A stretch of DNA of 63,504 nucleotides from Oscillospiraceae bacterium (GCA_018110925.1 JAGAZJ010000012.1:1-63504), one strand, 5' to 3'; numbered from the stretch's first letter, positions 10,129 to 19,172 are shown. The notes: generated by a model from the letters alone, not told the origin. Made by a program: numbers and translations.

Positions 10129-10587
10129 TCACTTATTCTTGAGAAGATCCCTTATCTCAGTGAGGAGAACTTCTTCCTTTGTAGGCTCGGGAGCGGGAGC
10201 CTCAGCAGCCTCAGCGGCAGCCTTGTCATCCTCTTCCTTCTTGAGCTTCTTGGCAGCAGCCTCAGCAGCGGCACTTGCCTTGTTGATAGCCTTGAGCAAG
10301 CAGAAAAGTATGAGTGCTAAAATAAGGAAATTGACAACAGCAGAAATGAATGCGCCATAGTCAAAAACCGCACCCCTGATCGTGAACTGGCCGCCCATGG
10401 AAACCCCGTCGGCATTCTCACTTCCGGTGATGGCCTGGATAAGCGGATTGATAAAGCTCGTGGTCAGTGCGGTAACGATGTTACCGAATGCACCACCGAT
10501 GATAACACCGATCGCCATATCCATAACATTGCCCTTGAGTGCGAACTCCTTGAATTCCTGCAGGAAGCTCTTCTTTTCGTCTGCCAT
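10129..10587 (-). CDS. mscL: Large-conductance mechanosensitive channel
   Basis: A 152-residue MscL. The N-terminal amphipathic helix and TM1 (FLQEFKEFALKGNVMDMAIG, then VIIGGAFGNIVTALTTSFI) are unmistakable. TM2 lies near residues 75-100 (FISAVVNFLILALILF), and a long acidic and lysine-rich tail ends in LTEIRDLLKNK. It forms a homopentamer that opens under membrane tension and protects against hypo-osmotic shock. A strong AGGAGG precedes the ATG. A likely -10 element (TATAAT on the minus strand, 10634-10639) lies about 50 bp upstream. Confidence 0.97.
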   Translation of the reverse strand: MADEKKSFLQEFKEFALKGNVMDMAIGVIIGGAFGNIVTALTTSFINPLIQAITGSENADGVSMGGQFTIRGAVFDYGAFISAVVNFLILALILFCLLKAINKASAAAEAAAKKLKKEEDDKAAAEAAEAPAPEPTKEEVLLTEIRDLLKNK

Positions 10588-10740
10588 AAACGTTCCTCCT
10601 CTATAATAATTACTTTAATAAAATTATTGATTTATTATAACACATCAATATGTCTGTTGTTTTAACAAAGTCTAAAAACTCACGTTTGAAACATCCATAA
10701 GAACGTATTCAAAGCGGAGATATTTTGTTATATATGCACA

Positions 10741-10766
10741 AAGGCTCTGTGTGCCCACAGAGCCTT
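10741..10766 (-). terminator. Hairpin terminator after the GT2-GtrA gene
   Basis: AAGGCTCTGTG (10741-10751) pairs with CACAGAGCCTT (10756-10766) around a 4-nt loop. It lies 22 bp past the stop of the glycosyltransferase gene on the minus strand. The following tract is only moderately T-rich. Confidence 0.6.
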
Positions 10767-10788
10767 ATGATATGTCACGCTTATCCCT

Positions 10789-11805
10789 TCATGCCGAAAC
10801 AGATGAAGGTTTTCTGAAAATAAACAGCTTCTGCACCGTAAAGCTGACCGAGAACATAATAAGCTCGGTAACAATCTTTGCGGCAAATTCATTCATACCC
10901 GACGCCGTAAATGCCGAGAGCAGGAATGTATTCACCGTGAGTATGCCGGCCGCCAGAGCAAAATACTTTACAGCCGCACGAAGGCCGGAACTGCCGTCTT
11001 TAAACACAACACGCTTGTTCACAGTGAAGTTGAAAACAGAGCTTATAACCCTTGCACCGATATTTGCCGCCATCAGACCAAAACCCGATAACAGACAGAA
11101 GAACAGGTAATCCACCGCAAAGGCGGCAAGTGAGGATGCCGAGAATTTCACTATCTGACCCGTTATCCTGGCGGCATCCCTTACCGTGTTGAAATGCGAT
11201 GTGGAGTTATCGCCTATGTATATGGTCTGTATGGGCACTTCCCTTATCCTGTCGGGAGTGCCTGAAAATGCGAACAGCACGTTCATCTCATACTCATATC
11301 TGTCGCCCTCGATCTCTGTCATTTCGTGTACGAGCCTGTCTGAAAAGGCTCTCAGTCCTGTCTGAGTATCTGACACGGGCGTGCCGGAGCAAACGCCGAA
11401 TACCGTCCTGACTACCCTGTTTCCAACCTTGCTCCTTGCAGGCACATTCTCGCCGTCAAATCTGCGGCAGCCAAGTATCAGTTCATCCGGGAAATCCGCC
11501 GCACAGCCGCAGAGATGCATCGCATCGTCCACGGAATGCTGTCCGTCCGCATCAAGAGTACACACGGTATACGGCGCATCCGTATTTTCATATATATACG
11601 ACAGTCCTGTTTTTATAGCCGCACCCTTGCCCCTGTTGTCCGTATATGATATGACCTTGCAAGGCAGGTCAAAAAAGCCCTCAAACTCACTTCCGCTCCC
11701 GTCGTCTACCACGATGACCTCTGCTCCCCTGTCCATAAGTTCCGACACAAGACCTGCCAGCCTTTCATCAGGTCTGTATGCAGGTATCAGTGCTATGTTT
11801 TTCAT
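10789..11805 (-). CDS. Glycosyltransferase family 2 fused to a GtrA-like membrane domain
   Basis: A 338-residue two-domain protein. Residues 1 to about 215 are a GT2 domain of the dolichyl-phosphate-mannose-synthase type (NIALIPAYRPDERL, VVDDGS, TLDADGQHS). Residues 220-335 are a GtrA-like four-helix membrane domain (FAVDYLFFCLLSGFGLMAAN and VFNFTVNKRVVFK are typical). Such proteins usually charge undecaprenyl phosphate with a sugar and help flip it for wall or surface decoration. The ATG at 11805 follows GGAGGGG; an open frame continues upstream to 11934 but lacks an RBS. It appears monocistronic. Confidence 0.87.
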   Translation of the reverse strand: MKNIALIPAYRPDERLAGLVSELMDRGAEVIVVDDGSGSEFEGFFDLPCKVISYTDNRGKGAAIKTGLSYIYENTDAPYTVCTLDADGQHSVDDAMHLCGCAADFPDELILGCRRFDGENVPARSKVGNRVVRTVFGVCSGTPVSDTQTGLRAFSDRLVHEMTEIEGDRYEYEMNVLFAFSGTPDRIREVPIQTIYIGDNSTSHFNTVRDAARITGQIVKFSASSLAAFAVDYLFFCLLSGFGLMAANIGARVISSVFNFTVNKRVVFKDGSSGLRAAVKYFALAAGILTVNTFLLSAFTASGMNEFAAKIVTELIMFSVSFTVQKLFIFRKPSSVSA

Positions 11806-11934
11806 ATTACCCCTCCGCCCGGAACGTGACCTCGCACGTTCTTTATGATACGATGATAATATATACAGGTTAAAACCGTATATGTAAATCGGAGAAAAAC
11901 GGCGAAATATATGTGATAAACTGACGAAATCCAA

Positions 11935-11965
11935 CTATCAAAAAAGGGGGAGCGGCCGCTCCCCC
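11935..11965 (-). terminator. Terminator of the flotillin gene
   Basis: On the minus strand GGGGGAGCGG pairs with CCGCTCCCCC as one perfect palindrome, followed by six T. It begins 6 bp past the flotillin stop. Confidence 0.85.
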
Positions 11966-11971
11966 ACATCA

Positions 11972-13558
11972 TTATTCGCCTATATCCGTGTCTGTCAGTT
12001 CTGTGTATGTCTGCTCGTCCGCACCTGTCTGTACAGGTTGTGAAGCGGAGTTGATACCCGTTGCGATAGCCTTGCCGGTCAGCACGGAGCTGAGAAGATC
12101 CTTCAGGGATATACCCATGCCGTCAAGCAGACCGCTGGATATCTGTGATGTTGACTGGGTTATCTCGCCTATTAGCTTGGCGGAATTGCCCTCGCCGTAC
12201 ATCGTGATGGAATCTACATTGTTGAGAGGCTCTGCAACAGCCTTTGCGATCTCAGGCAGTTTCTCGAAGTACATCTGAAGTATAGCGGCTTCCTGCATCT
12301 TCTGCATAGCCTCTGCCTTCTTGTCAAGACCCTCAGCCTCTGCGAGCGCCTTAGCCCTGACAGCCTCAGCCTCTGCAAGGCCCTTTGCCTTTATACCCTC
12401 AGCCTCCTGCTCGGCGGCAAACTTGGCTGCCTCCGCTCTTGTGCGGGCGGCCTTTGCCTCCTGCTCGGCAGCATAGAGGGCAGCCTCTGCCTCACGCTGT
12501 CTTACGGCGAGCTCAGCCTCGGCGTGCTGGATATCCTCATACTTCTTAGCTTCAACAGTTCTCTGCTTTGAATACAGGAATGCGTCCGCCTTCTGCTGTT
12601 CAACGAACTTGTTTGCCTCAGCCTGTTTCTTGACATCCGCATCGAGCCTGCGCTCCTGGATAGCGATCTTCTGAGTTTCAAGTTCAACTTCCTTTTCCTG
12701 CCTAGCGATATTCGCATTGGCGGTTGTGATCTCTATCTGCTTACGCTGTTCCTCTTCCTGTATCTTGTAAGCGGCGTCTGCTTCCGCCTGCTTTACGTCA
12801 GCCATCTTTTTGAGTTCTGCCTGCTTGATAGCAAGGTCATTGTTCTTCATGGCTATCTCAAGGTCAGCGGCTACCTTTGCGTCGTTTGCCTGCTTGTTTG
12901 CTTCAGCCCTTGCGACTGCAACATCTCTGTCGGCGTTCGCTCTTGCAATGGAGGCATCCTTCTGTATCTTGGATATGTTGTCGATACCGAGGTTGTCAAT
13001 AACGCCCTGTGAATCCGTAAAGTTCTGAACGTTGAACGATACTATGTCAAGGCCCATGTTTGCAAGGTCGGGAGCAGCATTCTCCTTGACCTTGTCGGCA
13101 AATTTCTGACGGTTGGATACCATTTCACGAAGTTCCATTGTACCGACGATCTCACGCATATTACCTTCAAGGACTTCTCTTGCTACTGCTACGATATACG
13201 CTCTGTCCTTGTTAAGGAAGTTCTGCTGTGCAAGCTCTATCCCGTCGGGTGAGAGGGAGACCTTGACGTTTACTACGCCGTCTACCGAGATATTGATATA
13301 GTCCGCTGTGGGTACTGCCGACGCTGTCTTTACATCGACAGGCATAAGTCCGAGATCGAGCTTATCAAGTCGCTCCAGGAAAGGTATCTTTATGGAAGCC
13401 TTACCAATGACCACTCTTGCCTTCTTGCCGATACCGGAGATGATGTACGCCTTGTCGGGCGGAGCCTTTACATAACCCGAGGCTACTATCGCACAAATAA
13501 TGATCACGACGATGACCGTCACAACGATCCCGCTGTGAGTTGCCAGAAAATCCAGCAT
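11972..13558 (-). CDS. Flotillin-like SPFH protein
   Basis: A 528-residue flotillin. A single membrane segment spans about residues 8-28 (SGIVVTVIVVIIICAIVASG). The SPFH/band-7 domain follows to about 200 (YVKAPPDKAYIISGIG onward), then a long Ala/Glu-rich coiled coil with repeated AEAEA-type heptads, and a C-terminal tail that suits oligomerisation. It should organise functional membrane microdomains, as FloT does in Bacillus. The ATG at 13558 lies 8 nt after AGGAGG; a frame with five more codons has no RBS. No NfeD-type partner gene is adjacent. Confidence 0.93.
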   Translation of the reverse strand: MLDFLATHSGIVVTVIVVIIICAIVASGYVKAPPDKAYIISGIGKKARVVIGKASIKIPFLERLDKLDLGLMPVDVKTASAVPTADYINISVDGVVNVKVSLSPDGIELAQQNFLNKDRAYIVAVAREVLEGNMREIVGTMELREMVSNRQKFADKVKENAAPDLANMGLDIVSFNVQNFTDSQGVIDNLGIDNISKIQKDASIARANADRDVAVARAEANKQANDAKVAADLEIAMKNNDLAIKQAELKKMADVKQAEADAAYKIQEEEQRKQIEITTANANIARQEKEVELETQKIAIQERRLDADVKKQAEANKFVEQQKADAFLYSKQRTVEAKKYEDIQHAEAELAVRQREAEAALYAAEQEAKAARTRAEAAKFAAEQEAEGIKAKGLAEAEAVRAKALAEAEGLDKKAEAMQKMQEAAILQMYFEKLPEIAKAVAEPLNNVDSITMYGEGNSAKLIGEITQSTSQISSGLLDGMGISLKDLLSSVLTGKAIATGINSASQPVQTGADEQTYTELTDTDIGE

Positions 13559-13632
13559 AAATATCCTCCTCACTGTTGTACACTGTCGTCCCCCGAAGTG
13601 TACCGTTTTTTCAACTTTATGTTGATGTTAAT

Positions 13633-13661
13633 ATATTACCACGATAAAACGCAAATGTCAA
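13633..13661 (-). promoter_or_regulatory. Promoter of the flotillin gene
   Basis: On the minus strand TTGACA (13656-13661) and TAATAT (13633-13638) are spaced by 17 bp. The start site would be about 70 nt upstream of the ATG. Confidence 0.65.
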
Positions 13662-13710
13662 ATAAAACAGGATTAAAATTATTAAAATCCGATTAGAATG
13701 TCAGTCTCTG

Positions 13711-15015
13711 TCACTCATCGAACTGGCCGAATACATAGTCGCTCATCTCTTCACCGAATGAAACTGCCTTGCTCTTGCCGCCGATGAGCTGTTCGGAATA
13801 GGCGGGAGACGGGTAGAATGCGATAGTGGCAGTCTCATCTTCTGATGAATATTCCATGAGATAGACAAGGTTCTTGCCATTGCTGAAGACAAAGACAGTG
13901 CTGTCATTTTTTTCTACCGTCATCCACTCGGAATAGCCCTGCTTTTTCAGCATCTCCTTCTGCGACGACAGGGAGCGGTCAAGATAATACTTCTCCTGCA
14001 TTACCAGAGCGCCGTCCTTTGTGGTATACACGCTGAGACGTTCATCATTCTCCATGACCTGATATACCTCGCCTGTCTCGTCTGTAACGATATGTATCGA
14101 CTTTCCCGACTTGTCCTCTTCGTCTATTTTCTTCTTGAGCTGTTTCTCGGTGATGTCCCAGGGCAGAAGACCTGTGGGCTTAGAGGTGGGCTCGGGCTTT
14201 TTATAATCCTTCATCACATCCCTGTACTGAGCCTTTGCAAAAGCCGCCGCTTTCTGCTTGTCGGCAAGCTCTGCCTTTGCATATGCGGGAGATACAGTTG
14301 TTTTTTTGTATGTTACCGAACCCGGAACACCCTCTGTACTTTTCATGCCGCCTGCGATGAATACAAGACTGTCGCCCTTTTTATAGGCGTATACCTTCTG
14401 CTCATCCACCGTAGTGGAGAACCACGGCTTGTAGCCGTTGAGTTTAAGTATCTTCATACCGTCCTCGGGCTTGGTGAAGGGATCCTGCTCGACAGACATA
14501 TACAGTCCGTACTTGTCATTCACGGTATAGGTGGTCACCCTGAGATTTTCGCCGGGCACCATAAATACGGTCTCTCCGTCCTTTTCATCCAGAACGACCG
14601 CATCGAATCTCCAGTCACGCACCTTGTCAGCCTTTATGCCCCATTTGATGCCTGTGCCGTCATCCGCCGATGCTTTTGCGGTCTTTGTGTCCGCCGCCGT
14701 TGTCTTCAAAGCGCCGTCGCTTCCGAAATCGTAAAGCTTTCCGTTCAGCTTTATCCTGCCCGTGCGCATGACACCGTCCGTGCCGAAATAGTAGGTCTTG
14801 CCTCCTATCTTCTTAAAGCCGGTCAGATAGCCGTCCTTGCCAAAGTAGTAGGTCTTGCCGTTCACCGTTTTCCAGCCTTTGACCGTTGCCGAGGAAGAAT
14901 AAGACCCCGAGGTCACAGCCGTATCTGCGGAAACGGTGCTGAACGCACCCGCCGCACCTGACAAAGAAACAACTGCCAGTGCGGTGCATATCACTTTTCT
15001 CATTTTGCTGTTCAT
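13711..15015 (-). CDS. Secreted protein with cell-wall/glucan-binding repeats
   Basis: A 434-residue exported protein. A signal peptide (KVICTALAVVSLSGAAGAFS) should be cleaved near the SADTA segment. Three choline/glucan-binding-type repeats follow at about residues 46-105 (GWKTVNGKTYYFGKDGYLTG, GGKTYYFGTDGVMRTG, NGKLYDFGSDGALK), which should anchor it to the wall. The remaining 320 residues are rich in Lys, Asp and Tyr and match nothing I recognise; they may contain two related halves (YKPWFSTTVDEQKVYAYKKG against YSEWMTVEKNDSTVFVFSNG). The start follows AAAGGGG. A consensus-like promoter precedes it. Confidence 0.8.
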   Translation of the reverse strand: MNSKMRKVICTALAVVSLSGAAGAFSTVSADTAVTSGSYSSSATVKGWKTVNGKTYYFGKDGYLTGFKKIGGKTYYFGTDGVMRTGRIKLNGKLYDFGSDGALKTTAADTKTAKASADDGTGIKWGIKADKVRDWRFDAVVLDEKDGETVFMVPGENLRVTTYTVNDKYGLYMSVEQDPFTKPEDGMKILKLNGYKPWFSTTVDEQKVYAYKKGDSLVFIAGGMKSTEGVPGSVTYKKTTVSPAYAKAELADKQKAAAFAKAQYRDVMKDYKKPEPTSKPTGLLPWDITEKQLKKKIDEEDKSGKSIHIVTDETGEVYQVMENDERLSVYTTKDGALVMQEKYYLDRSLSSQKEMLKKQGYSEWMTVEKNDSTVFVFSNGKNLVYLMEYSSEDETATIAFYPSPAYSEQLIGGKSKAVSFGEEMSDYVFGQFDE

Positions 15016-15045
15016 CGAATGAACACCCCTTTCATCAATGAATTC

Positions 15046-15074
15046 ATTCTATCATAAGACACATATGAAATCAA
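15046..15074 (-). promoter_or_regulatory. Promoter of the cell-wall-repeat protein
   Basis: On the minus strand TTGATT (15069-15074) and TAGAAT (15046-15051) are spaced by 17 bp, about 25 bp upstream of the RBS. Confidence 0.55.
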
Positions 15075-15165
15075 GGAAAAACAGATTAGAAAGATTAAAA
15101 CCTGATTATAAATCGGTAACAAGACGGTCAGCGTTGTTCCGTTTTTTCACCGAGTGGGAACACGA

Positions 15166-15199
15166 TGCCCCGAAGCGCTTTGTAAAGCACATCGGGGCA
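15166..15199 (-). terminator. Hairpin downstream of the two-TM protein gene
   Basis: TGCCCCGA (15166-15173) pairs with TCGGGGCA (15192-15199), and an inner GCTTT/AAAGC stem extends it. It lies 36 bp past the stop at 15235, but no T-run follows directly, so it may be a weak or factor-dependent terminator. Confidence 0.5.
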
Positions 15200-15234
15200 G
15201 ACATATCATACATATGTACCGAACGGGAAACCGG

Positions 15235-15756
15235 TTACTTGATCGTAACGCCCCACCTTGCGGCACTGACCTTTTTGTAAAGATCCATCTTGATCTTGTT
15301 CTTGGACTGCTTGTAGAGGAAGAATACAACTCCCACAGCCACCAGCGAGAATATTATGCCCAGAACCACACCTGCTGTATGCTTTATCACAGCAGCGCAC
15401 AGTATCCAGATAAGGATGAGGGCGATAGCAATGAGCGGCACGCAGAATGTAACAACGGTCCTGTTGTTTATCTTGATGTACTTGGATATCTCATCGGAAT
15501 CGAAGCACTCATAATATCTTGCGATAAACGTATCAGGTCTTGCCCATGTGCAGAAAGCCTTTGTGCTGTCAAATCTGACAGTAAAGTTCTGACCTGTGCC
15601 CGTTACACGGTAGCCCATGAGTACAGAGCCGTCAGGCGACTCCTTGGCGCTCATGACGTGTATCATAGTGCCGACCTTTGCCTGATTTGCCATATTCTTC
15701 ACTACGAGAAACTTACCGTCAACAGCCTCGTTTATATCATTAAGCATATATGCCAT
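15235..15756 (-). CDS. Hypothetical membrane protein, two C-terminal TM segments
   Basis: A 173-residue protein I do not recognise. Residues 1-95 are soluble (AVDGKFLVVKNMANQAKVGT, then SVLMGYRVTGTG) and may form a small beta-rich domain. Two membrane helices follow at about 103-123 (VTFCVPLIAIALILIWILCA) and 128-148 (TAGVVLGIIFSLVAVGVVFF), then a basic tail of about 20 residues. GGGAGGA precedes the ATG and a good promoter lies 80 bp upstream. It is transcribed alone. No function is proposed. Confidence 0.75.
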   Translation of the reverse strand: MAYMLNDINEAVDGKFLVVKNMANQAKVGTMIHVMSAKESPDGSVLMGYRVTGTGQNFTVRFDSTKAFCTWARPDTFIARYYECFDSDEISKYIKINNRTVVTFCVPLIAIALILIWILCAAVIKHTAGVVLGIIFSLVAVGVVFFLYKQSKNKIKMDLYKKVSAARWGVTIK

Positions 15757-15835
15757 AAGTTTTCCTCCCGATATCTGACTGCCGCTGTTTCATCACAGGG
15801 ACAGTCTAATTCCGATAGATGTCTTATCTTATGTA

Positions 15836-15864
15836 ATTATATCACATATTTTTTGGAATTGCAA
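15836..15864 (-). promoter_or_regulatory. Promoter of the two-TM protein gene
   Basis: On the minus strand TTGCAA (15859-15864) and TATAAT (15836-15841) are spaced by 17 bp. Confidence 0.7.
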
Positions 15865-15968
15865 CAAATTACGGCAATTTTCCCGTAAAAATATCCACCA
15901 AAATTGTAAAATTATTTTGACACAATGACATAAGCATCCTGTAAAGCATGATATCACTGTAAACGTCG

Positions 15969-15998
15969 GACCGCTCCTCTTAGCGAGAAACGGTCCTG
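15969..15998 (-). terminator. Hairpin after the H-cluster sensor gene
   Basis: GGACCG pairs with CGGTCC, with further GC/CTC pairing inside. It lies 24 bp past the stop at 16022. The T-tract is weak, so termination is probable but not certain. Confidence 0.45.
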
Positions 15999-16021
15999 AC
16001 ATCATCTATCGGTCATACAGA

Positions 16022-17722
16022 TCAACTCTCGACCTTCAGCTCTGCGTTCTCACTCTGGAGAAGCACGCTGTTGAGATCCTCGATGAGCTTGGTGATATCG
16101 GAGATAGACTTGTTGATCTCACCGGAGCTCTCATTCGTTGCGGTGATATTGTCATCAACTGCTCCGAATGCCTTGATGGTCGTCTCAAGTATGGCTATGA
16201 GCTGCTTTACGCTGCCCTCGTCCATCGTGGGGTTGCCGTTGCAGAATGTAACGATGTTCTTGAGCAGATCGTTCACGACATTTGCCCTCTCGTGGGTCTT
16301 TGTTGTAGCCTCGCCGATGGAGTTCATGTTCGTGCCGATATTGCCGATATCGTGCATCAGCTTGTCGGAAAGGCCCAGACATTCCTCTGTGATGGCCGCC
16401 AGACGCTCATGCTTGGAAGCCAGCTCGCTGTGCTTGGCTATAAGTACGGACTTAGCGTGAACTATGCAGTTATTGGGTGTGTTGAGGCCTCTGTATATAG
16501 CCATTGCCATATCACGGCAGGAACGATAGCCGCAGGCATGGCAGTTGTAGCATCTGTCCGCCTCTGTGTGCTTGCCCATCTGCTCGAATACAGGTATGAG
16601 CTGCTGATCGGAGGGAACGAGAGAAGGTCTGCCGGGGCTGTAGCTTCTGATGAAATCAGAGAGCTGGAGCTCTTCATCGAACTTCTTGAACAGCCTGTCC
16701 TCACCTCTGTTGAACATACCTCCGCCCCTGCGCCTGTTCCTTGCGTGCTCCTCAACGCCCTTCATGGTGGTGAGTACATCGAAAACGTTCTGGTTTGTGC
16801 CCGTGCCGGGACCCATGTTGCATCCGAACTCGCAGGAAAGCACATCGAATACTTCGGGATGCTTGCTGTCGGGCATCTTAGCATACATTTCAAGCTGAGG
16901 GTAGATATTGTGGACACCCTCGCCGGTGGCGATATTTATGTCGGGATTATGAGCCCAGAGTGAATCTCTGAGTCCGCCGGGACGGGGATATATACCGCCG
17001 AGCTGACCCTGCTGCTCCTCAAACTCGTATGAGTAGTCCTTTTCATCGTTGGTGGGTATCTTGATATCGTTCTGGTCGAAATACTCCATTACCTTCTTCA
17101 GAGTAACGTTGTAGTCGATTATACCCGTCTCGGAGAACTCTATCTTCTTTGCGATACACGGAGAAAGAACGGCGATCGGATTGTTTCTCCTCTGGTACTT
17201 TCTGATGTATGTCGCCGTGCACAGGATAGGGCTGTGTATGGGCGAAAGGTTCTGAAGAAGCTTTGGCTGATAGGTCTCGATATACTTTACAATCGCCGCA
17301 CAGGGCTGAGTGATGACGTTGCCGACCTGCTTGCTCTCTATGGCGCGCAGATGCGCCCATGTACATATGTCCGCACCGAGAGATACGTCGAATATAAGAC
17401 ATCCCTTTTTCTTGAACCAGTCGAGCACGCCCTTCCACTGGGTCGGGAGAGCCGCCTTTATGGCAGGTGTGGCAAGTATTATCATCTTCTCACTGCCGAC
17501 CTTGGACATACAAGCCTCTGTGTCGTCGATATAATCTCTTGCGCCGTGGTTGCAGGCCTTTACGCACTCACCGCAGCATATGCACTTCTCTGTATTTACG
17601 CTTGTTATGAATTTGCCCTCTTCCACCATCTTTGTGATATTGGCTTCGGGCGAGGGACATACACGCACACAGGCATTACAGCCCACACATTTATCGGGTT
17701 TTACAATGATTATCTCATTCAT
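16022..17722 (-). CDS. Sensory-type [FeFe]-hydrogenase homologue
   Basis: A 566-residue iron-sulfur protein. Two [4Fe-4S] ferredoxin motifs lie at residues 12-57 (CVGCNACVRVC, CICCGECVKAC). The H-domain keeps all four H-cluster cysteines: Cys141 (TQPCAAI), Cys189 with Lys192 and Glu195 (SPCIAKKIE), and Cys297 and Cys301 (LSCEFGCNMG). The proton-relay cysteine that normally precedes the first of these is Pro140, and the Met of MPC is Ser. Another Cys cluster (CYNCHACGYRSC, 391-402) and a helical tail resembling a chemoreceptor stalk follow. This fits a redox or H2 sensor rather than a fast catalyst. The ATG at 17722 follows TAGGAG. It lies 80 bp downstream of the DivIVA-like gene. Confidence 0.88.
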   Translation of the reverse strand: MNEIIIVKPDKCVGCNACVRVCPSPEANITKMVEEGKFITSVNTEKCICCGECVKACNHGARDYIDDTEACMSKVGSEKMIILATPAIKAALPTQWKGVLDWFKKKGCLIFDVSLGADICTWAHLRAIESKQVGNVITQPCAAIVKYIETYQPKLLQNLSPIHSPILCTATYIRKYQRRNNPIAVLSPCIAKKIEFSETGIIDYNVTLKKVMEYFDQNDIKIPTNDEKDYSYEFEEQQGQLGGIYPRPGGLRDSLWAHNPDINIATGEGVHNIYPQLEMYAKMPDSKHPEVFDVLSCEFGCNMGPGTGTNQNVFDVLTTMKGVEEHARNRRRGGGMFNRGEDRLFKKFDEELQLSDFIRSYSPGRPSLVPSDQQLIPVFEQMGKHTEADRCYNCHACGYRSCRDMAMAIYRGLNTPNNCIVHAKSVLIAKHSELASKHERLAAITEECLGLSDKLMHDIGNIGTNMNSIGEATTKTHERANVVNDLLKNIVTFCNGNPTMDEGSVKQLIAILETTIKAFGAVDDNITATNESSGEINKSISDITKLIEDLNSVLLQSENAELKVES

Positions 17723-17802
17723 GGTCAACGCTCCTAAAATTCATTCTGTAATCAACACGGGACGCACGGTAATGACCGTGCGCCGCCGTGACCATTATTA
17801 TG

Positions 17803-18825
17803 TCACGATATCGAAGCCGCCTGCTTCATCAGATCATCAAGGCTAACAGAGCCCTTCTTTTCTTCCTTCTTCTCGGAGGGCTTGTCCTCGGCAGGCTTAT
17901 CGCCGCCGATAGCCTGTGCCATAGCCATGAGCTTGTCCAGCTCCTCGTTCTTCTTTTCCTTCTTTTCATCGGCTATGTCATTGTCGATCTTCTTGTATTC
18001 AGGCTCGGGCGGTATCTCTGCCTTTATAACGGCAGGATCCCTGAACACGGGCACACCGCCGTCCGTGAGCTTCTTCCTTGTGCGCTTGAGCAGTTCCTCG
18101 GACTCCTGTATCTTTGCTATGCCCATATCCTCAAAGTTCTCAAACACTGTCCTGAGCTTGGATATCTGCTCCGAATACTGCTCTACCTCGTTCAGAACGA
18201 CCGCACGCAGGTTCTCGGAAGCGGCATTCATCTTTTCGGAATTGTTCTTGCTCTCGGCGTCCATTTCAGCGGCACGCTTCTCAGCCTCATATATTATCTT
18301 GGATGCCTTGTTATTGGCATCATCCACCATGTTCTGTACCAGCTTGTCAGCGTTCTTTTCCAGCTCCTCAGCCTTTGCCTTTGAAGTCTCGATAACGGTA
18401 TTTGCCGCTTTCTGAGCCTCTATAAACACTGTACCGAGCGAAGCGGCATCTGTTCCTGCTTCAAACACGGTGAGCCTTGAATTTGCCTCTTCAAGCTGTG
18501 CCTTCACTGTTGAAAGCTGTCCTTTAAGCTCTTCTATCTCCTTTTCCTTGCTCTTGCGGTCATCATCAAGGAGCTTTACCTTGTCGGAAAGGGTCTCTTT
18601 CTGCACCTGAGCGCTTGTAAGCATCGCACGCTCACCTGCTATAACGGTCTCCTGTGCCTTCTCTGCGTCTGTGCCCTTCTTGTATTCCTCGATCAGGAGC
18701 TTTGTTTCCCTCAGTTCGTTTTTTAGGTCATAGACCTGGGTATAAAGCGACTCCAGCTTCTTGTCCACGTCATTTTTATCGTATCCCCCGAAGGTAACAG
18801 TTTTGATAAACCTGGACTCATTCAT
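17803..18825 (-). CDS. DivIVA-like coiled-coil protein
   Basis: A 340-residue protein. The N-terminus FIKTVTFGGYDKNDVDKKLE resembles the membrane-curvature-binding DivIVA/GpsB domain. Residues 30-250 are a long, nearly continuous coiled coil rich in Lys, Glu and Ala, and the tail is a Lys/Glu-rich low-complexity linker ending in GSVSLDDLMKQAASI. Proteins of this shape mark poles or septa. The ATG at 18825 follows GGGAGG; upstream frame codons lack an RBS. A perfect consensus promoter drives it, probably together with the sensor gene behind it. DivIVA homology is inferred from pattern, not alignment. Confidence 0.75.
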   Translation of the reverse strand: MNESRFIKTVTFGGYDKNDVDKKLESLYTQVYDLKNELRETKLLIEEYKKGTDAEKAQETVIAGERAMLTSAQVQKETLSDKVKLLDDDRKSKEKEIEELKGQLSTVKAQLEEANSRLTVFEAGTDAASLGTVFIEAQKAANTVIETSKAKAEELEKNADKLVQNMVDDANNKASKIIYEAEKRAAEMDAESKNNSEKMNAASENLRAVVLNEVEQYSEQISKLRTVFENFEDMGIAKIQESEELLKRTRKKLTDGGVPVFRDPAVIKAEIPPEPEYKKIDNDIADEKKEKKNEELDKLMAMAQAIGGDKPAEDKPSEKKEEKKGSVSLDDLMKQAASIS

Positions 18826-18930
18826 ATAAATATTCCTCCCGTTCAAAGACAGCACAGTGCAATGCAGACCTGAGCCTTTTCTCAACAATATTTTATTATT
18901 ATTTCATAGATAAAATATGTATTTAGTCAT

Positions 18931-18959
18931 ATTATACAACGTTTAAAATAAAATGTCAA
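18931..18959 (-). promoter_or_regulatory. Consensus promoter of the DivIVA-like gene
   Basis: On the minus strand a perfect TTGACA (18954-18959) and perfect TATAAT (18931-18936) are spaced by 17 bp. The gap 18960-19172 shows several small hairpins but no gene or known RNA element. Confidence 0.8.
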
Positions 18960-19172
18960 TAGTTTTTCGGAACAAACATCAAATCCGTTATTTGTAATAA
19001 AAAAACCTGTTTTATTTTGTACTTTCAGCAAAAAACGTTCCGGATTTTTTTCAACTGAGAAAAGAATTACACAGCCGTATGCGGCGACGGCAGGAAGATG
19101 CCCGATGGACAGGGCAATGAGGCATATGTCACGTTGCTGTACAAACGGCGTGTTTTTTCTCACTGATTTCTG

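Noticed and set aside
11806-11934. 43-residue N-terminal extension of the GT2-GtrA protein
   Set aside because: The ATG at 11805 has GGAGGGG in place and begins exactly at the GT2 fold; the extension has no RBS.
14092-14961. A 289-codon open frame antisense to the cell-wall-repeat protein
   Set aside because: The sense product has a signal peptide and clear repeats; the antisense product does not resemble a protein.
18960-19172. Possible riboswitch or small RNA in the gap between divergent promoters
   Set aside because: Small dyads such as GCCGT/ACGGC and GCCC/GGGC are present, but no known riboswitch core or clear promoter-terminator pair could be made out.
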